A stretch of DNA of 59,173 nucleotides, from the NCBI GenBank assembly GCA_031292455.1, contig JARLHC010000165.1:1-59173 (forward strand). Direction: 5' to 3'. The notes below the pieces were generated by a model. That model was not told the DNA's origin. It was given only the letters and a program-made list of their open reading frames with translations, and searched no databases. Of the stretch, positions 18,509-27,689 are shown piece by piece. Position 1 is the first letter of the stretch. Every line of letters starts with the position of its first letter. This stretch comes from Ignavibacteriaceae bacterium (lineage in GTDB: Bacteria > Bacteroidota > Ignavibacteria > Ignavibacteriales > Ignavibacteriaceae). A program made the position numbers and the translations under genes.

Positions 18509-19601
18509 TATCTTGTACCATAATGGTTAATTTGACCATGGTCTGCTTTTTAGGAATGCTTTCAATATTCAATTCGCCGCCGTATAACAAAATTAATTTT
18601 TTAACTATCGATAATCCAAGCCCGGAACCGCTTTGTTCACTATCTTTCTTGTCAAATTGCATGAATTCGCCAAGCATGCCGATTTGCTTATCGGATATTC
18701 CCTTGCCGTTATCAACTATATATATACAATATTCTGTCTCTTTCTGCACTCCTGTAATTTTTACATTTGTACCCTTTGAAGAATATTTCATGGCGTTATC
18801 CGTCAGCTCCGATATTATGCTCTTTAAATACGCTTCTGCGATTTGCAAAGGAGTATTATCAATTTCAAATTCAAGATCATCAACCCGGTCATATCCTAGG
18901 GCTATCCTTACTGCTGTTTCGGTTATTAATTTGTTTGGATTCTCTGTCTTGTGAGTTTTAAGCTCTCTCAGCTTTTCAGGATCTTTTAATATCAGATCCA
19001 GTTTTGCAGAGAATAATATCTTCTGAATCAGTTTGTTTAATCTTTTCGCGGATAACTGGATATCCTCAGCAATTTCAAGAATCCGCTTTCTTTCAATCTG
19101 GCTGTAATCTTCAATTAGTAGATGCGAAAACCCCATTATTGCAGCAAGAGGAGTTTTCAATTCCTGTGGCAGAACGTATGTAATGCTTTGTTTCAGCTCC
19201 TCCGTTTTTGCTTCAAAAGTTTCTTTTCTTGCAAGTCTGGTTTCAACTGCTTTTATTAATTGCTTGCTGTCAAAAGGCTTAGTGATGTAATCATCAGCTC
19301 CAAGCTGCATGCCTTCCCTGAAATCCTTTGGTTCAGCCTTTGCTGTTAGAAAAATGAATGGTATTGTGTTGGTCCGGGGATTTGAATGTATTATGCTCAT
19401 TACTTCATATCCGTTTAGTAATGGCATCATGATGTCACATAAAATCAAATCGGGGTTTTCCTTCAACGCAAGCTCTATTCCGGTTTTTCCGTCGTTTGCA
19501 GTAATTGTTCTGTAGCCTTCTTTTTCCAGCCTTTCCCTTAAGACTATTATATTCTCCTCTACATCGTCGATTAAAAGTATTTTTTTCTTTATTCTATCCA
19601 T
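18492..19601 (-). CDS. Receiver domain - histidine kinase hybrid with Gln at the phospho-acceptor site
   Basis: 369 residues. Receiver domain 7-~122 with D56 (LCDIMMP), T86 and K108 intact. A HisKA-like helix pair follows, but the usual HELRTPL reads QELKTPL (Q146-L152), so the phospho-accepting histidine is glutamine; the codon is CAG. The ATPase domain keeps its N box (ELTDNAMKYS), DNGKGIS and GSGLGLSIV. The protein may therefore bind ATP but not autophosphorylate in the normal way, and could work as a phospho-controlled partner or phosphatase. No membrane segment. Co-transcribed with the SDR downstream. I checked the codon on the minus strand and see no frameshift around it. Confidence 0.88.
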   Translation of the reverse strand: MDRIKKKILLIDDVEENIIVLRERLEKEGYRTITANDGKTGIELALKENPDLILCDIMMPLLNGYEVMSIIHSNPRTNTIPFIFLTAKAEPKDFREGMQLGADDYITKPFDSKQLIKAVETRLARKETFEAKTEELKQSITYVLPQELKTPLAAIMGFSHLLIEDYSQIERKRILEIAEDIQLSAKRLNKLIQKILFSAKLDLILKDPEKLRELKTHKTENPNKLITETAVRIALGYDRVDDLEFEIDNTPLQIAEAYLKSIISELTDNAMKYSSKGTNVKITGVQKETEYCIYIVDNGKGISDKQIGMLGEFMQFDKKDSEQSGSGLGLSIVKKLILLYGGELNIESIPKKQTMVKLTIMVQDNGNKE

Positions 19602-19741
19602 AATTTCTCTATCTTTATATGATTCTCACCTGATTATCTTTTTTAAAAATTGATGCTATAATAATATAATAATAATGGAAAAATCAGGTATAATTTTTGT
19701 ATTAACTTACAAATTATTATTTTACGTCAAAAATTATTCCA

Positions 19742-20311
19742 ATGTTGCCAAATAACTTTATACCGATAGAAAACGTATTAGTGCGCCCAGAAATCATGGA
19801 TACTAACTTTTCATGCGACCTAGAAAAATGCAAAGGTGCCTGTTGTACAATAGAATCTGAATTCGGAGCTCCGCTCCTCGATGAAGAAATCCCAATTATG
19901 GAAGAATTGCTCGATATTGTATTCCCTTATTTACCGGGAGAAAATGTTGCATTAATAAAAAAACATGGCTTCTATAATAGAAAAGAAGGGGATGCAATGA
20001 CAATGTCTATAAATAAGAGAGAATGCGTATTTGTTTATTATGATAATGCGGTTGCAAAATGCTCAATTGAAAAGTCATTTCAGGATGGCAAAACATCATT
20101 TCGTAAACCGGTTTCCTGCCATCTCTTCCCTATTCGGGTTACGAAATTTGGTGGAGATGTCCTAAGGTACGAAAAATTTAATGAGTGCACTCCCGCTCTT
20201 GTAAAGGGAAAAATTGAAAACACAAAAATAGTTGAGTTCTGCAAGGACTCGCTGATTAGATCCTATGGGAATAAATGGTATTCATCTTTAATGGAAACCA
20301 AAGGTAAATAA
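19742..20311 (+). CDS. DUF3109-family cysteine-rich protein
   Basis: 189 residues. The N-terminal cluster C25, C30, C34, C35 (FSCDLEKCKGACC), a later REC and KCSIE, and SCHLFPIR fit the DUF3109 family, related to YkgJ-like proteins thought to bind zinc or iron-sulfur. Function unknown. It ends one base before rpoN and should share its transcript. No clear promoter motif was found in the 140 bp gap shared with the divergent hybrid kinase. Confidence 0.85.
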   Translation: MLPNNFIPIENVLVRPEIMDTNFSCDLEKCKGACCTIESEFGAPLLDEEIPIMEELLDIVFPYLPGENVALIKKHGFYNRKEGDAMTMSINKRECVFVYYDNAVAKCSIEKSFQDGKTSFRKPVSCHLFPIRVTKFGGDVLRYEKFNECTPALVKGKIENTKIVEFCKDSLIRSYGNKWYSSLMETKGK

Positions 20312-20312
20312 T

Positions 20313-21776
20313 ATGCTCTCTCTTAGCCAAAAAATGTCTCAGCAGCAGCGTCTCTCCCCACAACAGATACAATATCAAAAATTGCTCCAGCTTAATACTC
20401 TTGCTCTCGAACAGCGGATAAAAACTGAACTGGAAATAAATCCGATTCTCGAGGAAGTTATGGAAGGGGAAATGGAAGCTACCCAGGAAATAGATGAAAA
20501 AGATAGGGAAAAATCTGAAGATGCCCCGGAAGATGAGATTGTAAAGGATGCTGACAGGGAAGAATTTGAACTTGAAGATTTTATGAATGATTCTGATTAT
20601 GAGGCAGAAAGAGTCAACAAATCTGCCGACGATGATAATTACCAGCCCCTTGCTCCGAACCGTTTGTCCTTATCTGACCACCTTGAGGAACAGCTTAACA
20701 TGCTGGAGCTTGATAATGATATGTTTCTGTTAGGGCAAGAAATTATCGGTAATCTTGATGATGACGGCTATTTGAAACGTTCCCTGCCTGATATTATTAA
20801 TGAACTTTCCATGTTTGCTAATACTGATGTCCCACTGGATAAAGCCGAAAAGCTTCTACGGCAAATTCAGACTTTTGACCCCATCGGCATCGGTGCAAGA
20901 TCATTGCAAGAATGCCTTTTAATTCAACTGCGAAATATAAAACATGATCCTTATTATTCTTATTTAGCCGAGGAACTTCTCAATAAATATTTCGATGATT
21001 TTACCAAGCGGCGCTATGATGCAATAATGCTCAAAATGAACCTTAGCAACGATACTCTTAAAGCGGTTCTTGATTTGATTCAAAATCTTAATCCTAAACC
21101 GGGCGAAGGAAATATCGCCTCTCAGGAAATGAATCAGATTACCCCTGACTTCGTAATAGAGAGGGTGGATGATAATTTTATTATTACTCTTAATGACAGA
21201 AGCGTTCCTTCAGTTACTATCAGCAAATCGTACCTGGAAATGTTCCAACAGAATAAAAAGAATAAGAAAAACGAAAGGGAAAAGGATACCTATAAGTTTC
21301 TGCGTGAAAAGTTTGAGTCTGCAAAATGGTTTATAGCCTGCATTCAGCAAAGACGCGAGACTTTGATGAAGATAATGAGAGCTATCCTGGAAAGACAATA
21401 TGAATTTTTTGAAAGAGGGCCTAAATTCCTTAAACCAATGATTTATAAGGATATTGCCGAAGAAATAATGATGGATATTTCTACTATAAGCCGGGTGGTA
21501 AATGGTAAATATGTACAATCCCCAATGGGAGTTCATGAGCTTAAATACTTTTTCAGTGAAGGACTAATAACAGACTCGGGTGAGGAAGTTTCTAATAAGC
21601 ATATCAAAGAACGTCTTAAAGAGATTATTGATGCCGAGGATAAAAATAATCCATTAAGCGACGACCGCCTTGCTGAAATTCTTAATGAGGAAGGAATTCA
21701 CATTGCAAGAAGAACGGTAGCCAAATACAGGGAACAGCTTAAGCTGCCAATTGCCAGACTCAGAAAAGAATTATGA
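20313..21776 (+). CDS. rpoN: RNA polymerase sigma-54 factor
   Basis: 487 residues. Region I (1-~50) is glutamine-rich as usual (LSQKMSQQQRLSPQQIQYQ), followed by an acidic linker (about 50-100), the core-binding region and helix-turn-helix, and the RpoN box ARRTVAKYR (about 465-473) that reads the -24 element. It directs transcription from -24/-12 promoters and needs an ATP-driven activator; one such activator is encoded at 52-53 kb. Its TGA overlaps the ATG of the next gene. Confidence 0.97.
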   Translation: MLSLSQKMSQQQRLSPQQIQYQKLLQLNTLALEQRIKTELEINPILEEVMEGEMEATQEIDEKDREKSEDAPEDEIVKDADREEFELEDFMNDSDYEAERVNKSADDDNYQPLAPNRLSLSDHLEEQLNMLELDNDMFLLGQEIIGNLDDDGYLKRSLPDIINELSMFANTDVPLDKAEKLLRQIQTFDPIGIGARSLQECLLIQLRNIKHDPYYSYLAEELLNKYFDDFTKRRYDAIMLKMNLSNDTLKAVLDLIQNLNPKPGEGNIASQEMNQITPDFVIERVDDNFIITLNDRSVPSVTISKSYLEMFQQNKKNKKNEREKDTYKFLREKFESAKWFIACIQQRRETLMKIMRAILERQYEFFERGPKFLKPMIYKDIAEEIMMDISTISRVVNGKYVQSPMGVHELKYFFSEGLITDSGEEVSNKHIKERLKEIIDAEDKNNPLSDDRLAEILNEEGIHIARRTVAKYREQLKLPIARLRKEL

Positions 21777-22423
21777 GCAATGCTTATAATCTTATTTTAG
21801 ATATTTTAGCATTTTTACTTTTTGCTTGTCTACATTCCTTTCTGGCATCTTTCAAGGTAAAAAACTTCCTTACACAACGGATTGGAAACCTGATAGCTTT
21901 TTACCGTTTGGCATATAACATATTCTTTCTTTGGTTCTTCTTTTACTTATATGATATCCTCCCAAGACCCGATATTGAATTGTTCGAATTAAAATTCCCC
22001 TGGGATATTATTATACTTATTCCGCAGTTCTTGTCATTGGCAGGAATTATCTGGACACTAAAATATTTTTCTGTTTATGAGTTTGCAGGTCTTTCACAGA
22101 TTAAAAGATGGAAAGAGGGCAGTTTTATTAGTAATATTGAAAATGAAGATACTAACAATGGTATTTCAAAAAATGCATACGATGAAAAACTTACTTTAAA
22201 GATTGAAGGCCCGTATAAAGTGGTCAGACACCCGCTGTACCTTTTTACAATTATCTTTTTAGTCTTACGCCCGACAATGGACATTTTCTATGCAGTTTTC
22301 TTAATATTTTTAATTGCTTACTTTTATATCGGTTCTTTTTATGAAGAAAGAAAATTAGTCTCCGTTTTCGGTGATAGTTACAGGAATTATCAGAACACAG
22401 TTCCCCGGTTTTTCCCGTTATAA
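21773..22423 (+). CDS. ICMT/NnrU-like integral membrane methyltransferase-family protein
   Basis: 216 residues with about five membrane helices. The C-terminal signature of the isoprenylcysteine methyltransferase/PEMT-like family is present: GPYKVVRHPLYL (about 147-158) and EERKLVSVFGDSYRNYQ near the end, which build the SAM site in relatives. Substrate unknown; relatives methylate lipids or small membrane compounds, and NnrU-like members are linked to nitric-oxide metabolism. ATGA overlap with rpoN at 21773 implies translational coupling. Confidence 0.8.
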   Translation: MSNAYNLILDILAFLLFACLHSFLASFKVKNFLTQRIGNLIAFYRLAYNIFFLWFFFYLYDILPRPDIELFELKFPWDIIILIPQFLSLAGIIWTLKYFSVYEFAGLSQIKRWKEGSFISNIENEDTNNGISKNAYDEKLTLKIEGPYKVVRHPLYLFTIIFLVLRPTMDIFYAVFLIFLIAYFYIGSFYEERKLVSVFGDSYRNYQNTVPRFFPL

Positions 22424-22479
22424 TCATTTGAATTTATAATTTTAGACATATAGCTAATACATTGAAGATAAAGGATATT

Positions 22480-23022
22480 ATGGAAAATAAAATAAGATCT
22501 ACAACAATTATTGGAGTTATTCACAATGGACAGGCTGCCATTGGCGGTGACGGCCAGGTTACTCTCGGTAACACAGTTGTAAAACATAATGCATTTAAAA
22601 TCAGGAAAATTGCTAATGGTAAAGTCATTTGCGGATTCGCGGGAGCTTCCGCCGATGCTTTTACATTAGTTGAGCGTTTTGAAGAGAAAATTGAACAGTA
22701 CAGGGGAAATGTATCCCGTGCTGCAGTTGAACTTGCTAAAGACTGGCGTACCGACCGATATCTTCGTAAACTGGAAGCTATGCTGGCTATCGTAACAGAG
22801 GATCAGGCACTTATTATCTCTGGAAATGGCGATGTAATTGAACCAGATGATAAGATCGTGGCTATCGGCTCGGGCGGGATGTATGCACTTGCCGCAGCAA
22901 GGATGCTTAAAAAATACAGTACTCTTTCCGCAAGAGAAATTTGCGAGGAAGCACTTAAAACTGCATCCGAAATATGTATCTACACTAATAATAAAATTAA
23001 CACAGAAATAATTGAAAAATAA
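22480..23022 (+). CDS. hslV: HslV, peptidase subunit of the HslUV protease
   Basis: 180 residues from ATG 22480; a TTG at 22462 would add six residues but ATG 22480 has AAGGA four bases upstream. The proteasome-like N-terminal nucleophile is T8 (STTIIGV), freed by removing a short propeptide. [28 protein letters not shown] and [16 protein letters not shown] match the family closely. Forms a double hexamer capped by HslU for ATP-driven protein degradation. hslU follows 13 bp later. Confidence 0.96.
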   Translation: MENKIRSTTIIGVIHNGQAAIGGDGQVTLGNTVVKHNAFKIRKIANGKVICGFAGASADAFTLVERFEEKIEQYRGNVSRAAVELAKDWRTDRYLRKLEAMLAIVTEDQALIISGNGDVIEPDDKIVAIGSGGMYALAAARMLKKYSTLSAREICEEALKTASEICIYTNNKINTEIIEK

Positions 23023-23035
23023 ATCCGGTTTTAAT

Positions 23036-24406
23036 ATGTATGATAGATTGATGAAGGAATTAACCCCTACACAGATCGTTGCTGAACTTGATAATTATAT
23101 TATCGGTCAGCGTGAAGCTAAAAGAGCGGTTGCTATCGCCTTAAGGAATAGATGGCGAAGACAACAAGTTCCAGCTGGTCTCCGTGAAGAAATATTGCCA
23201 AATAATATAATTCTTATAGGACCTACAGGTGTAGGCAAAACAGAAATAGCACGCCGGCTTGCAAAGCTTGCTAACGCTCCATTTATTAAGGTTGAAGCCT
23301 CCAAGTTTACAGAAGTTGGATATGTAGGACGTGATGTCGAATCAATGATACGTGATCTTACAGATTATGCCGTTAACATGGTAAAATCTGAAAAGACAAT
23401 GGAAATCCAGGCTAAGGCTAATGAAATGGCTGAAGAAAGGATACTTGATATTCTGATCCCTGCGGTTAAAAAACCTTCCGGTTCATCTGAAGAAAAAGAT
23501 GAAAACAGCGAGGCATTCCAGAACCAGAAAACAAGAGAATGGATGAAAGAAAAACTGAAGAACGGGGAAATGGATGATAAAATGATTGAGTTTGATTCAA
23601 GCAGCCAGAATAATGTTGGAATGCAGATTCTTGGACCTCTGGGAATGGATGATATGGGGATAAATATCCAGGAGATTATGGGAAATATAATGCCCAAAAA
23701 GAAAAAGAAAAGAAAAACATCCATTGCTGAAGCCAGATCAATAATTACTCAGGAGGAGGCTCAGAAGTTGATTGATATGGAATCAGTTCAAAAGGAGGCT
23801 ATCGAACGGGTAGAGAATTCTGGGATTGTGTTTATAGATGAAATAGATAAGGTCGCTGGAGGTGGGAAGTCACAGGGACCTGATGTTTCTCGTGAAGGAG
23901 TACAACGTGATCTGCTTCCAATAGTCGAAGGTTCTAATGTGAATACAAAATATGGTATAGTAAAAACCGATCATATATTATTTATTGCTTCCGGCGCTTT
24001 TCATGTATCAAAACCCTCTGACCTTATTCCAGAGCTCCAGGGAAGGTTCCCAATTCGTGTTGAACTAAAAAGTCTTACTGAAGATGATTTTATAAAAATA
24101 TTGACTATCCCGCAAAACGCATTGCTGAAACAATACTCCGCTTTGCTTGAGACTGAAAATGTAAAACTGGATTTTACGGATGGCGCAATTAAGGAAATAG
24201 CCAGGGTGGCAACTGATGTTAATGAGCAGGTTGAAAATATTGGCGCCAGACGCCTGCATACCATATTAACTACATTGCTGGATGAAATTCTTTTTGATGT
24301 TCCTGATAAACTTCCGAAAGAAAAGGTGATGATTACTGCAAAAGTAGTTAAGGATAAACTTGATGCAATAGTAAAAAACCGGGATCTCAGTAAATTTATT
24401 TTATAA
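23036..24406 (+). CDS. hslU: HslU, ATPase subunit of the HslUV protease
   Basis: 456 residues from ATG 23036 (ATG 23051 and a TTG at 23012 are alternatives). AAA+ features: [17 protein letters not shown] at the start, Walker A GPTGVGKT (62-69), Walker B IVFIDEID, and an I-domain insertion between them (about 110-240) rich in acidic and lysine residues. The C-terminal LSKFIL tail is of the kind that docks into HslV. It unfolds substrates and feeds them to HslV. The stop is two bases from the convergent decarboxylase stop, with no terminator between them. Confidence 0.97.
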   Translation: MYDRLMKELTPTQIVAELDNYIIGQREAKRAVAIALRNRWRRQQVPAGLREEILPNNIILIGPTGVGKTEIARRLAKLANAPFIKVEASKFTEVGYVGRDVESMIRDLTDYAVNMVKSEKTMEIQAKANEMAEERILDILIPAVKKPSGSSEEKDENSEAFQNQKTREWMKEKLKNGEMDDKMIEFDSSSQNNVGMQILGPLGMDDMGINIQEIMGNIMPKKKKKRKTSIAEARSIITQEEAQKLIDMESVQKEAIERVENSGIVFIDEIDKVAGGGKSQGPDVSREGVQRDLLPIVEGSNVNTKYGIVKTDHILFIASGAFHVSKPSDLIPELQGRFPIRVELKSLTEDDFIKILTIPQNALLKQYSALLETENVKLDFTDGAIKEIARVATDVNEQVENIGARRLHTILTTLLDEILFDVPDKLPKEKVMITAKVVKDKLDAIVKNRDLSKFIL

Positions 24407-24408
24407 AA

Positions 24409-25860
24409 TTATTGATCTCCTGGTATTGCATGAGCAATGTTTTTAATTATTTCCCAGGCTTCTAAAATATGTTCCGTTTCTGTTCTGATTCCTGAAACAA
24501 CAAGACGTATCACAAAATTTCCGTTCAGCTTTGTATGGGACAATAATATCCTACCTGTTTTATTTATCGCATCCATTAAATTATTATTGAGTATATTCAA
24601 ATCACCTTTATAGCCTGAGGGGTTATACCTGAAACAAACAGTGCTGAATGGAGCAGGCGCCATTATCTCAAAATCAGAATCTCTCTCAATCAAATGTTTG
24701 AATTTTTTTCCTGTCTCTATATTTCGCTTTATTATTCCTGCTAATCCATCCACCCCGAAATACTTAATTACAAACCATAGTTTAAGAGAACGGAACCTTC
24801 TGCCTAGCTGTACACCATAATCATTGTAATTGATTACTTCTGAATCCACTTTTGTTTTAAGATATTCAGGTTCCAGGCTGAAAGCTCTTTTTAATATTTC
24901 CGGCTCCCTTACAAATAATACACTGCAATCAACTGGTACGAACATCCATTTGTGAGGATTAACAACAATTGAATCCACATATTCTATTCCATCAAATATG
25001 TATCGCATTTCTGGAATTATTGCAGTGATACCTGCATGCGCTGAATCAACATGGAGCCAAATATTTTCTTTTCGACATATCTCCCCTATTGCACGAACAG
25101 GATCGATGCTTGTTGTAGATGTTGTTCCAACAGTAGCAACAACACAAAAAGGCAGAACACCTTGTTCTTTATCTTTCCTAATTTCTTCTTTAAGCAATTC
25201 AGGTATCATTCTGAATTGTGAATCTGATCCAATTTTTGTTACCCCATCCCTTCCTACTCCTAAGGTTATAGCTCCTTTCTCAATTGAGGAGTGAGCATGT
25301 TCCGAGCAGTATAAACGTAATTTAGGAAAATTATTACCTGCAAGCCCCTTCTCCCTTATATCCAGCCCTAATTTTTCCCTTGCACATGCAATTGCATGAA
25401 GACTGCTCATCGATGCAGTATCATAAATTATTCCCCACATATTTTTCGGAAGCCCAAGCATCTCTCTTAACCATTTAGTTGTAACTTCTTCAAGTTCAGA
25501 AGCGGATGGAGATGTTTTCCAGAGCATACCATTTACGTTTAATGTTGCAATTAATAGCTCTGCTAAAATTCCAGGGACACTCGCAGTAGAATTAAAATAG
25601 GCCATAAACCCAGGATGATTCCAGTGCGTTATTCCTGGAATAATAATTTTATTGAAATCGTCTATAATTTTATTGAAATCTTCCCCTGTATAATTAGGAT
25701 GTTCAGGTAATTGGGCTTTAATTGCCCCGGGTTCGATATCAGGAAGCACCTTATAACTGCCGATATTTTTTAAATATTCGGATGCCCATTCAATTAGCTT
25801 ATTCCCGTATTCCCTGAAATCATCAGGTGACATATCATAATATTCTTCTTTCCCTTTCAT
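24409..25860 (-). CDS. Group II PLP-dependent amino acid decarboxylase (aromatic amino acid type)
   Basis: 483 residues, the usual length. The PLP lysine is K304 in NPHKWMF, D272 in HVDSAHAG binds the pyridine nitrogen, and H190 in AHSSIEKG stacks on the ring. FNSTASVPGILAELL and TTSTTSIDPVRAI are typical of the aromatic-L-amino-acid/tyrosine decarboxylase branch. It would make an amine (tryptamine, tyramine, phenylethylamine or similar) and CO2; substrate not determined. It starts 8 bp after a PAS histidine kinase gene on the same strand, an uncommon partner. Confidence 0.88.
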   Translation of the reverse strand: MKGKEEYYDMSPDDFREYGNKLIEWASEYLKNIGSYKVLPDIEPGAIKAQLPEHPNYTGEDFNKIIDDFNKIIIPGITHWNHPGFMAYFNSTASVPGILAELLIATLNVNGMLWKTSPSASELEEVTTKWLREMLGLPKNMWGIIYDTASMSSLHAIACAREKLGLDIREKGLAGNNFPKLRLYCSEHAHSSIEKGAITLGVGRDGVTKIGSDSQFRMIPELLKEEIRKDKEQGVLPFCVVATVGTTSTTSIDPVRAIGEICRKENIWLHVDSAHAGITAIIPEMRYIFDGIEYVDSIVVNPHKWMFVPVDCSVLFVREPEILKRAFSLEPEYLKTKVDSEVINYNDYGVQLGRRFRSLKLWFVIKYFGVDGLAGIIKRNIETGKKFKHLIERDSDFEIMAPAPFSTVCFRYNPSGYKGDLNILNNNLMDAINKTGRILLSHTKLNGNFVIRLVVSGIRTETEHILEAWEIIKNIAHAIPGDQ

Positions 25861-25868
25861 GAATCTTC

Positions 25869-27572
25869 TTAATTAAACCGAACGGTGAATGTAGATCCTT
25901 TCCCCTTTTCACTTGCCACAATAATTTCTCCTTTAATTAAGTCCAAATAATTTTTCACTAATGCAAGTCCCAATCCGTTACCATCAAATTTCCTGGAATA
26001 ACCTGAGTCTTCCTGAGAAAAAGGAACAAATAACTTATTCATATAATTATCTGAAATTCCTATTCCAGTATCCTTGATCGATACGAAATAGTTCTTCTTT
26101 TCTCCTCTATAAATATTAATTTCTATTTTCCCTTTTAGAGTATATTTTACAGCATTATCAATTAGATTTTGAAATACTTCAGTAACTATATATTCATCAC
26201 TTTTAATAACGGGCATATCCACACAGCTGTTTATGCAAAATATCTCAAGGTTTTTTTCTTTAGCCGAAAGCTCAAATTCCTTGGCAAGTTCATTTAATAT
26301 ATCGTATAGATTAATATCGTTGTTTCTTATATCTAACCTCCCAGCCTGTAATTCTGCCATATTAAGTATCAGGTTAATAGTTCTTGTGAGTCTCCTGCCG
26401 GCAGAATCTATAGAATTAAACCCGATTATTTGATCTTCATTCAGGTGATTTTCAAGTTCTTCTTTGAGAAAAGAATTATAGCTTAATATTATGTGTAATG
26501 GAGTTCTGATTTCATGGGACATCTGAGCCAGAAATTCTGACTTTAATTTATCAGACTCTTCGGCTTTCTCCTTGGCTCTGATTAACTGTTCCTCCATTAT
26601 TTTCCTTTCGGTAATGTCTTCCTTAATTGCAAGAAAATGTGTCATCTTACCATTTTGGTCCCGTATAGCAGAAATGGAAGCTGCTTCCCAGAATAATGTC
26701 CCGTCTTTCTTTTTATTATGGAATTCCCCTCTCCATTCATTCCCGGAATTGATTGTATCCCACAATGTTTTATAGAATTCATCGGGTTGTTCATCTGATT
26801 TTAGTATGGAAGGTTTATTCCCTATCACTTCTTCAACGGCGTAACCTGTCTCTTGAAGAAATCTTGGATTCACATATTCAATTATTCCATTCAAATCAGT
26901 AATTATTATTGAAGAAGGGTTTTGTTCAACTGCGACTGATAACTTTCTTAACTTCTCTTCCATATTTTTTCTTTCAGTAATATCGATCGCTATTCCCCTT
27001 ATACCCCTGGTTACTTCATTCCGGATGATTGGACTGGTAGATAACAAAACAGGAAAAGTCGTGCCATCTTTTCTTAAAGCAGTATATTCTTCAACATCTC
27101 TTTTTTCACCATTCATTATGCGGGCCATATTATAGCGTGCCCGTTCCCTATCCGCAGGAATAATTACCATAAAAACTGAAAATCCCGAGGAAATTTCTTC
27201 CTGAGTATAACCGAACATATTATAACTTATCAAATTGGCAAATATGATGCATCCTTCTTTGTCAATTTCAAATATCATTTGTGGCAGAAAATCAGCTAGC
27301 TCTTTGTATCTTTTTTCACTTTCCCGTAAACTCTCCTCTGCCTTTATCTTTTCGAAAGTATAACTTCTGATAAGAAAATAAAGCATGCAGGCCGTAACCA
27401 GCACATATAAAAATCCTTTGGCAATGGCGATATCAGTAATGAGTTCAATATTTGTTGTAAACCGCTGTAAAATTGAATCAGAAAATAAAATCCAGAGCCC
27501 CCCCACTATTAAATAGATAAATATGATTTTTAAAATACCATATTGTATTGAACCTTTTTTATTCTGCTCCAT
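25869..27572 (-). CDS. Membrane PAS-PAS histidine kinase
   Basis: 567 residues. Two membrane helices (about 12-32 and 48-68) with almost no loop between them, then PAS domains at about 85-200 and 210-325, each ending in the DITERK motif, HisKA with H353 (MSHEIRTPL), and an ATPase domain with NLIDNAVKYT, DTGIGIS and GNGLGLALV. With so small an outside loop it probably senses something in the membrane or cytoplasm through the PAS domains. No response regulator is next to it; the downstream partner is the amino acid decarboxylase, 8 bp away. Confidence 0.92.
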   Translation of the reverse strand: MEQNKKGSIQYGILKIIFIYLIVGGLWILFSDSILQRFTTNIELITDIAIAKGFLYVLVTACMLYFLIRSYTFEKIKAEESLRESEKRYKELADFLPQMIFEIDKEGCIIFANLISYNMFGYTQEEISSGFSVFMVIIPADRERARYNMARIMNGEKRDVEEYTALRKDGTTFPVLLSTSPIIRNEVTRGIRGIAIDITERKNMEEKLRKLSVAVEQNPSSIIITDLNGIIEYVNPRFLQETGYAVEEVIGNKPSILKSDEQPDEFYKTLWDTINSGNEWRGEFHNKKKDGTLFWEAASISAIRDQNGKMTHFLAIKEDITERKIMEEQLIRAKEKAEESDKLKSEFLAQMSHEIRTPLHIILSYNSFLKEELENHLNEDQIIGFNSIDSAGRRLTRTINLILNMAELQAGRLDIRNNDINLYDILNELAKEFELSAKEKNLEIFCINSCVDMPVIKSDEYIVTEVFQNLIDNAVKYTLKGKIEINIYRGEKKNYFVSIKDTGIGISDNYMNKLFVPFSQEDSGYSRKFDGNGLGLALVKNYLDLIKGEIIVASEKGKGSTFTVRFN

Positions 27573-27672
27573 ATAAGAAATTATTTATTATTCTAAAGAA
27601 TTAAATCAAATTATGATAATTAAAAAATAATATATTAATTTTAGGTATTAAAATACTTAAAAATTCATTAAT

Positions 27673-27680
27673 TATATTTG
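27673..27680 (+). promoter_or_regulatory. Possible -7 promoter element for the acyl-CoA synthetase operon
   Basis: TATATTTG is an exact TAnnTTTG match, but no TTTG lies 19-21 bp upstream and the start codon is only about 10 bp downstream, which would make the transcript nearly leaderless. Confidence 0.3.
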
Positions 27681-27689
27681 CTATGAAAT

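Noticed and set aside
18523-18954. 143-codon plus-strand ORF opposite the hybrid kinase
   Set aside because: Antisense shadow; the minus-strand frame has all kinase boxes.
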